Assembly: GCA_964536965.1 (NCBI GenBank)
Contig: CAZIAL010000009.1
Span: 29,068-93,067 of the forward strand
Length of the DNA stretch: 64,000 bases
Reading direction: 5' to 3'
Source: JACMQW01 sp964536965
Lineage (GTDB): Bacteria; Bdellovibrionota; UBA1018
Each line of letters begins with the position of its first letter. Within the stretch, counting starts at the first letter, position 1. Below the pieces are notes generated by a model that worked only from the letters and a program-made list of their open reading frames with translations, was not told the DNA's origin and searched no databases. Positions 44,133-51,584 of the stretch are shown in pieces. Position numbers and translations under genes: made by a program.

Positions 44133-46556
44133 TTACCCCACCACGAAGTTCAGAATTTTTCCGGGAACGAAGATGACCTTCTTTACGGTCTTCCCTTCGA
44201 GCTGGGCGGTCACCTGCGGGATCTCGCGAGCCGCTTTTTCGACGGCGGCTTGGTCGGAGCCAACCGGCACTTCGACCGTTCCGCGGGTCTTTCCGAGGAC
44301 CTGGATCGCGATCGTGACCGCGTCTTCCTTCACGAAGGCCGGATCGAAGTCGGGCCACTTCGCGTAAGCGAGGCTTTCGGTTTCGCCGAGTTTCTCCCAG
44401 AGTTCCTCCGCGATATGCGGAGCGAACGGGCAAAGGAGCTGGACGAACGGTTTCAAGCAGACGCGCGGTTTCCTTGGCTCCTTGGTGAAGTGATTCACGA
44501 ACATCATCATCTGGGAAATGGCCGTGTTAAATCGAAGGTTCTCGATGTCCTCGGTGACTTTTTGGATCGTCTTGTGGGTGATCCGGAGGTCTTCCTCGGT
44601 CGGCTTTTCGTCGCTGACGATACAGAGATCCGTCTCGCCGTCGTCCATGAAAATTCGCCAAGCCCGCTGGAGAAATCGGTAGGAACCGGTGATGGCGGTC
44701 GTCGACCACGGTTTATCCTGATCGAGGGGGCCCATGAACATCTCGTAGATCCGGAGCGTGTCCGCGCCGTACTGGTTCACGACGTCGTCCGGGTTGATGA
44801 CGTTGCCGCGGGATTTCGACATTTTCTCGCCATCTTCGCCCAGAATCATTCCCTGGTGGACGAGACGTTTAAACGGTTCCGAATGGGTGACGAGACCGGC
44901 GTCGAAAAGGACTTTAGTCCAGAAGCGCGCGTAGAGCAGGTGCCCCACGGCATGCTCCGGTCCGCCGAGATAGAGGTCGACGGGCATCCAATATTTTTCG
45001 GCCTCGGGGGACCAGGGGGCGGAGTCGTTTTTCGGGTCGCAATAGCGAAGGAAGTACCAACTCGACCCGGCGGAGCCGGGCATCGTATCCGTTTCACGGC
45101 GAAGCTTTCTCCCGGTTTTCTGATCGGTGGTGTGGAGCCATTCCGTGATCGCGGAAAGCGGGCTCTCGCCGGTCCCCGTGGGCTCGTAGGATTTCACTTC
45201 GGGGAGCGAGACCGGGAGCGCATCGTCTTCCACGGTGGTTTTCGTCCCGTCGTCGAAATGAACGATGGGAAACGGTTCGCCCCAGTAGCGCTGGCGCGAA
45301 AAGAGCCAGTCGCGCAGCTTGTAATTCACGGTGCGCTTTCCGAATTTTTTAAACTCGGCTTCGTCGATGATCTTTTGCTTCGCCTCTTTCGTCGGAAGTC
45401 CCGTGATGAAGCCCGAGTTGATCGAAACACCTTCTCCGGAAAAACATCCCTCGGCTTTTTCTCCGTTCGCCGGCGCGACGACTTCCCGAATCGGCAGATC
45501 GAATGCGACGGCGAATTCGTGATCGCGCTCGTCGTGCGCCGGGACGGCCATGATCGCGCCCGTTCCGTAGCCCATCATCACGTAATCGGCGACCCAGACC
45601 GGAATCTTTTCGTTGTTATAAGGGTTGAACGCATACGCACCCGTGAAAACGCCGGTCTTTTCTTTTGTTTGTTCCTGGCGCGCGACTTCGGACTTCCGGG
45701 AGGCGGCTTCCGCATAAGCTTGAACCTTCGTCTTTTCGCCTTCATGAGTGATCTGCGCGACGAGCGGGTGTTCGGGCGCGAGGACGAGGTAGGTCGCGCC
45801 GAAAATCGTATCCGGCCGCGTGGTGAAGATTTCGATCTCATGCACGCTGTTGTCGATGGTGAAGGTCATTTGGAGACCCTCGCTCCGGCCGATCCAGTTC
45901 CGCTGGAGTTCCTTCGTTCCTTCGGGCCAATCGACGCCATCGAGATCCTTCAGCAGCCGCTCGGCGTAGTCGGTGATCTTTAGCATCCACTGCTTCATCG
46001 GGACGCGATGGACCGGATGGCCGCCTCGTTCGGATTTTCCGTCGACGACTTCTTCGTTCGCGAGCACGGTCTTCAGCGCCGGGCACCAGTTCACGGGCAC
46101 TTCCTTCTGGTAAGCGAGGCCACGATCGTAGAGGCGTTTAAAGATCCACTGGGTCCATTTGTAATAAGACGGCTCGCAGGTCGAAATCTCGCGACTCCAG
46201 TCGTAGGAAAAGCCGAGCGTCTTCAGCTGGCGCGTAAAGGTCGTGATCGCATTTCGAGTCGTGATCGCGGGGTGAGTGCCGGTCTGGATCGCATGCTGTT
46301 CGGCGGGAAGACCGAACGCATCCCATCCCATCGGATGAAGAACGTTAAACCCGCGGGTGCGTTTGTAGCGCGCGAGAATATCCGTCGCCGTATACCCTTC
46401 GGGATGTCCGACGTGGAGACCGGAACCGGACGGGTAGGGAAACATATCGAGGACGTAATATTTAGGCTTGCTTGGATCGAGGACGGATTTGAAGGTCTGC
46501 TTTTGGTCCCAAGTTTTTTGCCACTTGGGTTCGATCCGCTTGTGAGAATAGGCCAT
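44133..46556 (-). CDS. leuS: Leucyl-tRNA synthetase
   Basis: Class I synthetase charging tRNA-Leu, 807 residues from ATG 46556 (MAYSHKRIEPKWQ). Features: the HIGH-type motif HVGHPEGYTATD, the CP1 editing domain (with TRPDTIFGATYL and the AVPAHDERD editing site), the Trp-rich LRDWLFSRQRYWGEPFP, KMSKSRGN near residue 580, and a C-terminal anticodon-binding domain. It is slightly shorter than the E. coli enzyme (860). It is of the ordinary bacterial type. An ATG three codons upstream is possible; neither has a strong ribosome site. Confidence 0.96.
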   Translation of the reverse strand: MAYSHKRIEPKWQKTWDQKQTFKSVLDPSKPKYYVLDMFPYPSGSGLHVGHPEGYTATDILARYKRTRGFNVLHPMGWDAFGLPAEQHAIQTGTHPAITTRNAITTFTRQLKTLGFSYDWSREISTCEPSYYKWTQWIFKRLYDRGLAYQKEVPVNWCPALKTVLANEEVVDGKSERGGHPVHRVPMKQWMLKITDYAERLLKDLDGVDWPEGTKELQRNWIGRSEGLQMTFTIDNSVHEIEIFTTRPDTIFGATYLVLAPEHPLVAQITHEGEKTKVQAYAEAASRKSEVARQEQTKEKTGVFTGAYAFNPYNNEKIPVWVADYVMMGYGTGAIMAVPAHDERDHEFAVAFDLPIREVVAPANGEKAEGCFSGEGVSINSGFITGLPTKEAKQKIIDEAEFKKFGKRTVNYKLRDWLFSRQRYWGEPFPIVHFDDGTKTTVEDDALPVSLPEVKSYEPTGTGESPLSAITEWLHTTDQKTGRKLRRETDTMPGSAGSSWYFLRYCDPKNDSAPWSPEAEKYWMPVDLYLGGPEHAVGHLLYARFWTKVLFDAGLVTHSEPFKRLVHQGMILGEDGEKMSKSRGNVINPDDVVNQYGADTLRIYEMFMGPLDQDKPWSTTAITGSYRFLQRAWRIFMDDGETDLCIVSDEKPTEEDLRITHKTIQKVTEDIENLRFNTAISQMMMFVNHFTKEPRKPRVCLKPFVQLLCPFAPHIAEELWEKLGETESLAYAKWPDFDPAFVKEDAVTIAIQVLGKTRGTVEVPVGSDQAAVEKAAREIPQVTAQLEGKTVKKVIFVPGKILNFVVG

Positions 46557-46586
46557 AGAGACCAATATAGGAGACGGAGATTCGGA

Positions 46587-47093
46587 ATGGAACCGTTTCA
46601 GCTCGAAGATTTACCAGGCCTCCAGGAGAAATTCGCGCCGGCGAGCGCTTGCTTTGGATGCGGCCCGGCGAACCCGAAGGGACTTCGGATTCGGAGTATT
46701 CCCGTGGAGACGGAGTCAGGGCTTGAGGTGCGGGCGATATGGGTTCCCGAGCCCCATCACGAGGCTTTTCCCGGGATGCTGAACGGCGGAATCATCGGCG
46801 CGCTGTTGGACTGCCATTCGAACTGGACGGCGGCGTATCATCTCATGCGCGAGTCGGGAGCAGACCATCCGCCATGCACTGTGACGTCGGATTTCCATGT
46901 CACGCTGAAGCGCCCGACGCCCTCTTCTGGACCCGTCTATCTCCGGGCGCGCGTGGTAAACCCCACGCGCGAGGCAAAGTCGGACCGGGCGCTGATCGAG
47001 GCGACGCTCGAGGCTGGGGGTAAAATTTGCGCGACCTGCACCGGAACCTTTGTCGCGGTGAAGCCCGGACATCCCGCTTACCATCGCTGGTAG
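46587..47093 (+). CDS. PaaI-type hotdog thioesterase
   Basis: 168 residues, divergent from leuS. The ATG at 46587 has GGAGA upstream; the much longer upstream frame is a leuS shadow. A hotdog domain can be read: FPGMLNGGIIGALLDCHSNWTAAYHL, in which the NGG-x3-LxD pattern is that of PaaI/acyl-CoA thioesterases, followed by strands TVTSDFHVTLKRPTP and LIEATLEAGGKICATCTGTFVAV. An N-terminal CFGCGP pair is common in a subgroup of these proteins. Expected to hydrolyse acyl-CoA; substrate unknown. Confidence 0.85.
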   Translation: MEPFQLEDLPGLQEKFAPASACFGCGPANPKGLRIRSIPVETESGLEVRAIWVPEPHHEAFPGMLNGGIIGALLDCHSNWTAAYHLMRESGADHPPCTVTSDFHVTLKRPTPSSGPVYLRARVVNPTREAKSDRALIEATLEAGGKICATCTGTFVAVKPGHPAYHRW

Positions 47094-47123
47094 AGCCACG
47101 AGCCCATCAGAGCGAATGATAGG

Positions 47124-47152
47124 TTGACCGACCGGGGGTCTCCGGTTGTGAT
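47124..47152 (+). promoter_or_regulatory. Sigma70-type promoter
   Basis: TTGACC (47124-47129) and TGTGAT (47147-47152), 17-base spacer; followed by a TGGAGG ribosome site before the ATG at 47180. The spacer contains an ACCGG/CCGGT-type inverted repeat. Confidence 0.5.
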
Positions 47153-47179
47153 GGGGCCATATCCAACCTGGAGGTCCCT

Positions 47180-47818
47180 ATGAAAAAAGTTCTTTCGCTC
47201 GTCAGTTTGCTCGCTCTATTCGCATCCACAACGGTATTCGCCAACAGCCTCTATCCCCAGGGACGAGCTCCGACCGTCGAAATCGAGCTCGCCGAAGGGG
47301 ACTTCGACGCCGAAACGGCGATGGCGGCATTCGCCGAAGGGCGCCATGGCAATGAAGCGGAATTAACCGGAAGCTGGATGCTCGTCGGATCGGCGAAAGT
47401 CATCCCGGAGGACCTGGGTGGCGCGCTGTATCCGTATACTCCGGAAGGAGTGAAGAACTCAGACGGGACTTACTTCAACGAGTTCGAAATCTCCATCGTC
47501 ACGGACTTCTACGGAAACCGCGTTTTCTCGGCGAAGGTGATGAATCTTGGCGCGGATTCCAACGACCAGGGTCCGTTCCCAGTCGTGCTGGGCGATTCCG
47601 AATCCATGGGCGGATCGGGTAAACACCGAGGCATTCCCCAGAATATATACGGCCCGGGTCAGGCGCAGCTTGAAAACCAGTGCCGCCTCGTGAAAGGGTT
47701 CTCCGACCGGATGATCTGTACGGGAATTTACCGCGATCGGAATAGCCGAGATACGAATCTGGGCAAGTACGACGGCCAGCGGATCGTCGTTCGCGGCTTC
47801 ATGAAGCGCGCGCTCTAG
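47180..47818 (+). CDS. Exported protein of unknown function
   Basis: 212 residues with a signal peptide (KKVLSLVSLLALFASTTVFA, cut before NS). The mature protein has an acidic first third (AEGDFDAETAMAAFAEG) and a strand-rich remainder including GSWMLVGSAKVI and a Cys pair (LENQCRLVKGFSDRMIC) that may form a disulfide. No family recognised. It is a single-gene unit with its own promoter, a strong ribosome site and a textbook terminator, suggesting high expression. Confidence 0.75.
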   Translation: MKKVLSLVSLLALFASTTVFANSLYPQGRAPTVEIELAEGDFDAETAMAAFAEGRHGNEAELTGSWMLVGSAKVIPEDLGGALYPYTPEGVKNSDGTYFNEFEISIVTDFYGNRVFSAKVMNLGADSNDQGPFPVVLGDSESMGGSGKHRGIPQNIYGPGQAQLENQCRLVKGFSDRMICTGIYRDRNSRDTNLGKYDGQRIVVRGFMKRAL

Positions 47819-47841
47819 GACCGCGCCGCGGGATGTTCGAG

Positions 47842-47874
47842 GGGAGATCTTCCTATGGGAAGGTCTCCCTTTTT
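47842..47874 (+). terminator. Intrinsic terminator
   Basis: A 12-bp stem with one G-U pair (arms 47842-47853 and 47858-47869), TATG loop and an immediate TTTTT, then GCGTTTTT. It lies 23 bases after the exported-protein gene and is the clearest rho-independent terminator in the window. Confidence 0.9.
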
Positions 47875-47913
47875 GCGTTTTTCTGGTCACTAAGCTAGTT
47901 TCAAGCCTAACGA

Positions 47914-48921
47914 ATGACCCCGAAGTACCGTGGCGACGACGACGATTATCTCGATTCCGAAAAAGAGCGGGGCAGCCACGGCTCAGGTCGAATCGCGAAA
48001 AAAAAGAAGCCTCTGACGGCCTACCTGCCGGTCAGCGAGGCCAACGGCACGGTGGTCGAAGTTTTTCCAAATCAGTGTAAGGTACTCGCCGACGACGGAT
48101 CGCTCACCCCTCGCGAGTTCGCCTGCACCTACCGCAAAGCGAAACTTCCCACTCCAGAGAGGCGCGAACGCGCACCGGTCGCCGTCGGGGACCGCGTGCG
48201 CTTCGAGAAGGTCGGCGCGCGGGACGGCGTGATCGACGGAGTATGTGAGCGGAGGAATTCGCTCGGCCGCCCGGCGCCCGAAAGCACGATGCGACACACG
48301 CTCGTGGCAAATATCGACATGCTCGTCATCGTCGCCGCCTGCCGCGAACCGGACTTCGCTCCCGGCCTGGTCGATCGGTTTCTCGTCGCGGCCCAGGTCC
48401 AAGGGATCGAGCCGATTCTTTGCGTGACGAAGCTTGATCTTTACGTCGAGGGCGAGCCCCGGCCATGGGAACTTTACCGTGAAATCGGATTCCAAGTCTT
48501 CGAGACGAGCGGTCTGGAAGGAAAGGGCCTCGCGGACCTGCGCGCCGCGCTCGCCGGAAAGCTGGCGACCTTCTGCGGTCACTCAGGGGTGGGAAAAACA
48601 TCCATCCTCACCGCGCTGAATGGCTATGTGGTCGGAAAAACCGCCGAGGTCAGTACCTCCACGGGTAAGGGAATGCATACGACGACGGGTGCATACCTGA
48701 TTCCCGGGACGAAGATGATCGACACTCCCGGCATCCGCGAATTCGGATTGCTCGACGTCCCGGCGGAAAAGCTACGCGATTACTTCCCGGAATTCCAAGG
48801 CCTGGCGTGCGCCGAATCCGACTGCTGGCACCGCGACGAAGCGGGCTGCAAGGCGATAGATCTACCCAGGTACGGAAGTTATCGCCGCATGGTCGAATCC
48901 CTCATGGCGGGAGAAAACTGA
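47914..48921 (+). CDS. rsgA: Ribosome biogenesis GTPase RsgA
   Basis: 335 residues; a circularly permuted GTPase acting in 30S subunit maturation. An N-terminal Lys-rich tail and OB-fold (NGTVVEVFPNQCKVLADDG) precede the GTPase domain with motifs in permuted order: G4 VTKLDL, G1 GHSGVGKTS, G2 region STGKGMHTTT, G3 DTPGIREFG. The C-terminal zinc domain reads CAESDCWHRDEAGC, with the typical Cys-x5-His-x-Cys-like ligands slightly rearranged. It starts after the terminator at 47842 and is followed by a peptidase gene with a six-base gap. Confidence 0.95.
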   Translation: MTPKYRGDDDDYLDSEKERGSHGSGRIAKKKKPLTAYLPVSEANGTVVEVFPNQCKVLADDGSLTPREFACTYRKAKLPTPERRERAPVAVGDRVRFEKVGARDGVIDGVCERRNSLGRPAPESTMRHTLVANIDMLVIVAACREPDFAPGLVDRFLVAAQVQGIEPILCVTKLDLYVEGEPRPWELYREIGFQVFETSGLEGKGLADLRAALAGKLATFCGHSGVGKTSILTALNGYVVGKTAEVSTSTGKGMHTTTGAYLIPGTKMIDTPGIREFGLLDVPAEKLRDYFPEFQGLACAESDCWHRDEAGCKAIDLPRYGSYRRMVESLMAGEN

Positions 48922-48927
48922 GGAGTC

Positions 48928-49614
48928 ATGGAGCGCGAGAAAAACCGTCCCGGGTTCCGAGCCGAAAACCTGCTAAAAGCCCAAGCCCGAGGATGGGAAG
49001 GGCTGCGCCAGCTTCAGTCAGCCATCCGCGTCGGCATGACCGAAGAGGAGGCTCGACGCGAGGGTGAGCGAATCCTTCGGGAGCTCGGCGCGAAGAAGTA
49101 CTGGCACCGCGTCCTCGTTCGCTTCGGAGCGAATACGTTGAAAAAATTCAACGAGCAGTCCGATCCGGCCGAACCGCTTCGTGAGGGAGATATTTATTTC
49201 CTCGACTTGGGACCCGTTTTCGAAATCGACGGCATCGAATACGAAGCCGATATTGGCGAGACTTTCGTCATGGAGAGCGTCACTTCACGACCGACGGACC
49301 ATCAGGTCGCGAAGCTCGAACTCGTCGAGGCTGCGCGCACGATTTTTCGCCGCGTGGCGGGCATCTGGCGTGACGAATCGCTTTCGGGCGTCGCGCTCTA
49401 TGCGCGCGCCAAGGAAGAAACGGAAAAACTGGGTTACGTCCTAAATCCGGAAGTCGATGGCCATCGGGTCGGGGACTTTCCCCACCAGGTCTTCTTTCGG
49501 GGAGGAATGGGCGAGATCGATTACAAGCCGAGTGCCGGAGTCTGGATTTTAGAAATCCAGATCCGGCACCCGCACCTGCCTTTCGGGGCATTTTTCGAAG
49601 ATCTGCTGGTCTAG
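48928..49614 (+). CDS. M24 family metallopeptidase (Xaa-Pro aminopeptidase-like)
   Basis: 228 residues with a pita-bread fold. Metal ligands can be followed: Asp in FLDLGP, Asp in EADIGET, His in DGHRVGDFPH, Glu in ILEIQI and Glu in FFEDLL near the end, the D-D-H-E-E set of methionine and Xaa-Pro aminopeptidases. It lacks the N-terminal creatinase-type domain of classical PepP, so it is a short stand-alone catalytic domain. A GAGGAG ribosome site lies just before the ATG, six bases after rsgA, so the two are co-translated. Confidence 0.85.
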   Translation: MEREKNRPGFRAENLLKAQARGWEGLRQLQSAIRVGMTEEEARREGERILRELGAKKYWHRVLVRFGANTLKKFNEQSDPAEPLREGDIYFLDLGPVFEIDGIEYEADIGETFVMESVTSRPTDHQVAKLELVEAARTIFRRVAGIWRDESLSGVALYARAKEETEKLGYVLNPEVDGHRVGDFPHQVFFRGGMGEIDYKPSAGVWILEIQIRHPHLPFGAFFEDLLV

Positions 49615-49631
49615 TCGAAGACCCAGAGTCG

Positions 49632-49665
49632 GGAGGAGCACCCGAGCGAACGTGGGTGCTCCTCC
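49632..49665 (+). terminator. Hairpin after the M24 peptidase gene
   Basis: A 12-bp perfect stem (GGAGGAGCACCC at 49632-49643 with GGGTGCTCCTCC at 49654-49665) and a 10-base loop, starting 18 bases after the stop. No clean U tract follows. It also lies at the end of the minus-strand micro-ORF cluster and may serve both sides. Confidence 0.65.
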
Positions 49666-49809
49666 TCCCTTCGATTAGAAGTTCGTTCTCGGCTCCTTTC
49701 TTTCAACGAACTCCGGACGCTGGCCCGGCCCGACTTCCCTCTGCAGGGAATGACGGACCGAGAAGATCTGGAGGAACCCGACGAACCGGCGCCACCACGA
49801 CGAGCGGGA

Positions 49810-49962
49810 CTATGGATGATGGGAAGGTTTCATGTTCTTCTCGCTTCGCCCGGGGGGCGGTACATATCGTTTCTGCATCTGCAGGATGATTTCGACGGAG
49901 TTCACTTTCGACGGACGGTTTACATTTTCAGGACGAATCAGTTCATTTTTCAGGACGTTCAT
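49810..49962 (-). CDS. Candidate 50-residue microprotein, third of a cluster
   Basis: ATG at 49962-49960 with an AAGAGGAA ribosome site, stop TAG at 49812-49810. The peptide starts MNVLKNELIRPENVN and contains VEIILQMQKRYVPPPG; it is basic with a short helix-prone centre and a Pro/His-rich end. Amino-acid composition is balanced, unlike the Arg/Ser/Pro-rich shadows common in this GC range. The same frame stays open for a further stretch after the stop, so an earlier longer protein is possible. No family recognised. Confidence 0.5.
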   Translation of the reverse strand: MNVLKNELIRPENVNRPSKVNSVEIILQMQKRYVPPPGRSEKNMKPSHHP

Positions 49963-49985
49963 AAATTCCTCTTGGAGTTTAGGTT

Positions 49986-50114
49986 TCAGGACACGGGGAC
50001 ACGATCCGAAGCAGTCGTGCGCCTCTCCGGAGAAAGACGGACGACTGCCTCGGCTTTCTCGAAGGCGTTCGAACCGCGATGGCTACGAATGACGTACGAG
50101 AGAAAGCGTTTCAT
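49986..50114 (-). CDS. Candidate 42-residue microprotein, second of a cluster
   Basis: ATG at 50114-50112, stop TGA at 49988-49986, 23 bases before the next micro-ORF. The basic peptide begins MKRFLSYVIRSHRG and includes FEKAEAVVRLSPERR. There is no clear ribosome site; a small hairpin (GCCGA-CTT-CGGC) touches the start codon. It is the weakest of the three ORFs and may be chance. Confidence 0.3.
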   Translation of the reverse strand: MKRFLSYVIRSHRGSNAFEKAEAVVRLSPERRTTASDRVPVS

Positions 50115-50177
50115 GCCGAAGTCGGCACGATTCAGGAATGAAGGTGAGAGGAGTGCCTCGGGGGGAGAGCGGGATCG

Positions 50178-50267
50178 CTAGCCGAGTCGTGCGACGGAGC
50201 ACGGGAGTTCGGAGGCGATTCCGGTATCGAGGGCCATTCCAATTTGTGCGTATTGATTGAAATCCAT
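50178..50267 (-). CDS. Candidate 29-residue microprotein, first of a cluster
   Basis: ATG at 50267-50265 and stop TAG at 50180-50178. It has the strongest ribosome site of the window (AAAGGAGGCG, five bases before ATG) and a promoter with a leader of about 23 bases. The peptide starts MDFNQYAQIGMALDTGIASEL and has one Cys near the end; it is uncharged in the centre. Expression signals are stronger than for most real genes here, so I consider it genuine. Function unknown. Confidence 0.55.
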   Translation of the reverse strand: MDFNQYAQIGMALDTGIASELPCSVARLG

Positions 50268-50296
50268 TTTCGCCTCCTTTCAAGTGAGGTTTTTAA

Positions 50297-50325
50297 ACAA
50301 TAAGTAAAAATGCGGGAATACGCAA
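50297..50325 (-). promoter_or_regulatory. Sigma70-type promoter for the micro-ORF cluster
   Basis: On the minus strand TTGCGT (50325-50320) and TATTGT (50302-50297) are spaced by 17 bases in an AT-rich stretch. Start of transcription near 50290. Confidence 0.55.
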
Positions 50326-50381
50326 GCGTATCCACATGATTTGATTTTCTAACCCTTCAGTAGAGCCGTTAATCGAGCAGG

Positions 50382-50424
50382 GACTATCGATCGAAGATCT
50401 CGCCGACTATCGATCGAAGATCTC
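50382..50424. repeat. Tandem duplication at the end of the acyl-CoA dehydrogenase gene
   Basis: The 20-base sequence GACTATCGATCGAAGATCTC occurs at 50382-50401 and 50405-50424, period 23. The second copy holds the last codons and stop of the dehydrogenase gene; the first is a copy lying beyond the stop. It looks like a recent slippage duplication of the 3' end. Confidence 0.9.
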
Positions 50425-51549
50425 TTTCGCGAGAATGAGTCGCTGGATCTGCGAAGTCCCTTCGTAGATCTGATAGATCTTCGCGTCGCGCATGAGTTTC
50501 TCGACTGGATATTCTTCCGAGTATCCGTAGCCACCGAAAACCTGGACCGCGTCGGTCGTCACTTTCATCGCCATATCCGCCGCGAAAGCTTTCGCCATCG
50601 CCGCATACTTCGTATTGCGGCGGCCGGAGTCGATTTCATAGCCGGCCTTCCAGACGAGCATCCGAGCGGCTTCGATATTCATCGCCATGTCGGCGATCAT
50701 GAAGCTTACCGCCTGGTAGGTCGCGATCGGTTGCCCGAAGGTTTTCCGCGTCGTGGAGTATGCGATCGCTTCGTCCATGGCGCGACGAGCGATTCCGACG
50801 GCTCCCGCCGCGACCGTCGGTCGCGTATGATCGAAAGCCGACATCGCGATCTTGAAACCTTCGCCTTCTTTTCCGAGTCGGTATCGGGACGGGACGCGAA
50901 CGTTTTCGAAGGTGATGCCGCGGGTATCGCTCGCCCGCTGGCCCATGTTCCATTCCTTCTTTCCGACCGTGATGCCTTTCGCATCCGCCGGGACGATGAA
51001 ACCGGTCATGCCCTTGTGTTTTGCGGCGACGTCCGTATAGGCGAGCACGAAATACCAGGAAGCGACCGAGGCGTTGGTGATCCACATTTTCGCGCCGTTG
51101 ATCACGTAGTCATCGCCGTCTTGCTTCGCGGTCGTTCGAATGCCCGAGACGTCGGATCCGGCGCCAGGTTCCGTGACGCAATAAGCGGCAAATTTCGGCT
51201 CGGCGGTCAGCATGCCGAGGAATTCTTTCTTCTGCTCGTCGTTGCCGGCGACCATGACCGGGGCGGCGGCCAGCGTATTGGCCTCCATGGCGGTACAGAT
51301 CCCGGTGCATCCATAGGCGAGTTCCTCGGTAATGATGCACCCGTCGAGGACGCCCAGGCCCAGTCCACCGTTCTCAGGCGAAATGTGGGTGTTCATGAGC
51401 CCCAGTTCCCAGGCCTTCTCCGCGATTTCGCGCGGAAACTTCCCTTCCTTATCATGCAGGGCCGCCTGCGGGATGATCTCATCCTTGCAAAACTTGCGGG
51501 CGAGTTCTTGGAGCTGCTTTTGGTCGTCGGTCAGGGTAAAGTCGATCAT
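50407..51549 (-). CDS. Acyl-CoA dehydrogenase
   Basis: FAD enzyme for alpha,beta-desaturation of acyl-CoA, 380 residues from ATG 51549 (MIDFTLTDDQKQL). Domains: N-terminal helices, middle strand domain with AAYCVTEPGAGSDVSGIRTTA and MWITNASVASWY, and C-terminal helices with VQVFGGYGYSEEYPVEKLMRDAKIYQIYEGTSQIQR; the Glu of YEGTS is the catalytic base of short-chain/butyryl types. Length and motifs suit the short-chain group; chain length preference is not determinable. It is divergent from an RNA methyltransferase gene 35 bases away. Confidence 0.95.
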   Translation of the reverse strand: MIDFTLTDDQKQLQELARKFCKDEIIPQAALHDKEGKFPREIAEKAWELGLMNTHISPENGGLGLGVLDGCIITEELAYGCTGICTAMEANTLAAAPVMVAGNDEQKKEFLGMLTAEPKFAAYCVTEPGAGSDVSGIRTTAKQDGDDYVINGAKMWITNASVASWYFVLAYTDVAAKHKGMTGFIVPADAKGITVGKKEWNMGQRASDTRGITFENVRVPSRYRLGKEGEGFKIAMSAFDHTRPTVAAGAVGIARRAMDEAIAYSTTRKTFGQPIATYQAVSFMIADMAMNIEAARMLVWKAGYEIDSGRRNTKYAAMAKAFAADMAMKVTTDAVQVFGGYGYSEEYPVEKLMRDAKIYQIYEGTSQIQRLILAKEIFDR

Positions 51550-51584
51550 AGATTCCAGTGTAAATGCCGTTTTCGGGGACTTCA

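Noticed and set aside
46008..46586. Extension of the thioesterase frame by 193 codons upstream
   Set aside because: The extension lies antisense over leuS, and a proper ribosome site precedes the ATG at 46587.
49656..50181. Plus-strand open frames of 77 and 143 codons after the M24 peptidase gene
   Set aside because: They lack ribosome sites and have Arg/Ser/Pro-rich shadow composition; the minus strand has promoter, ribosome sites and better composed small ORFs.
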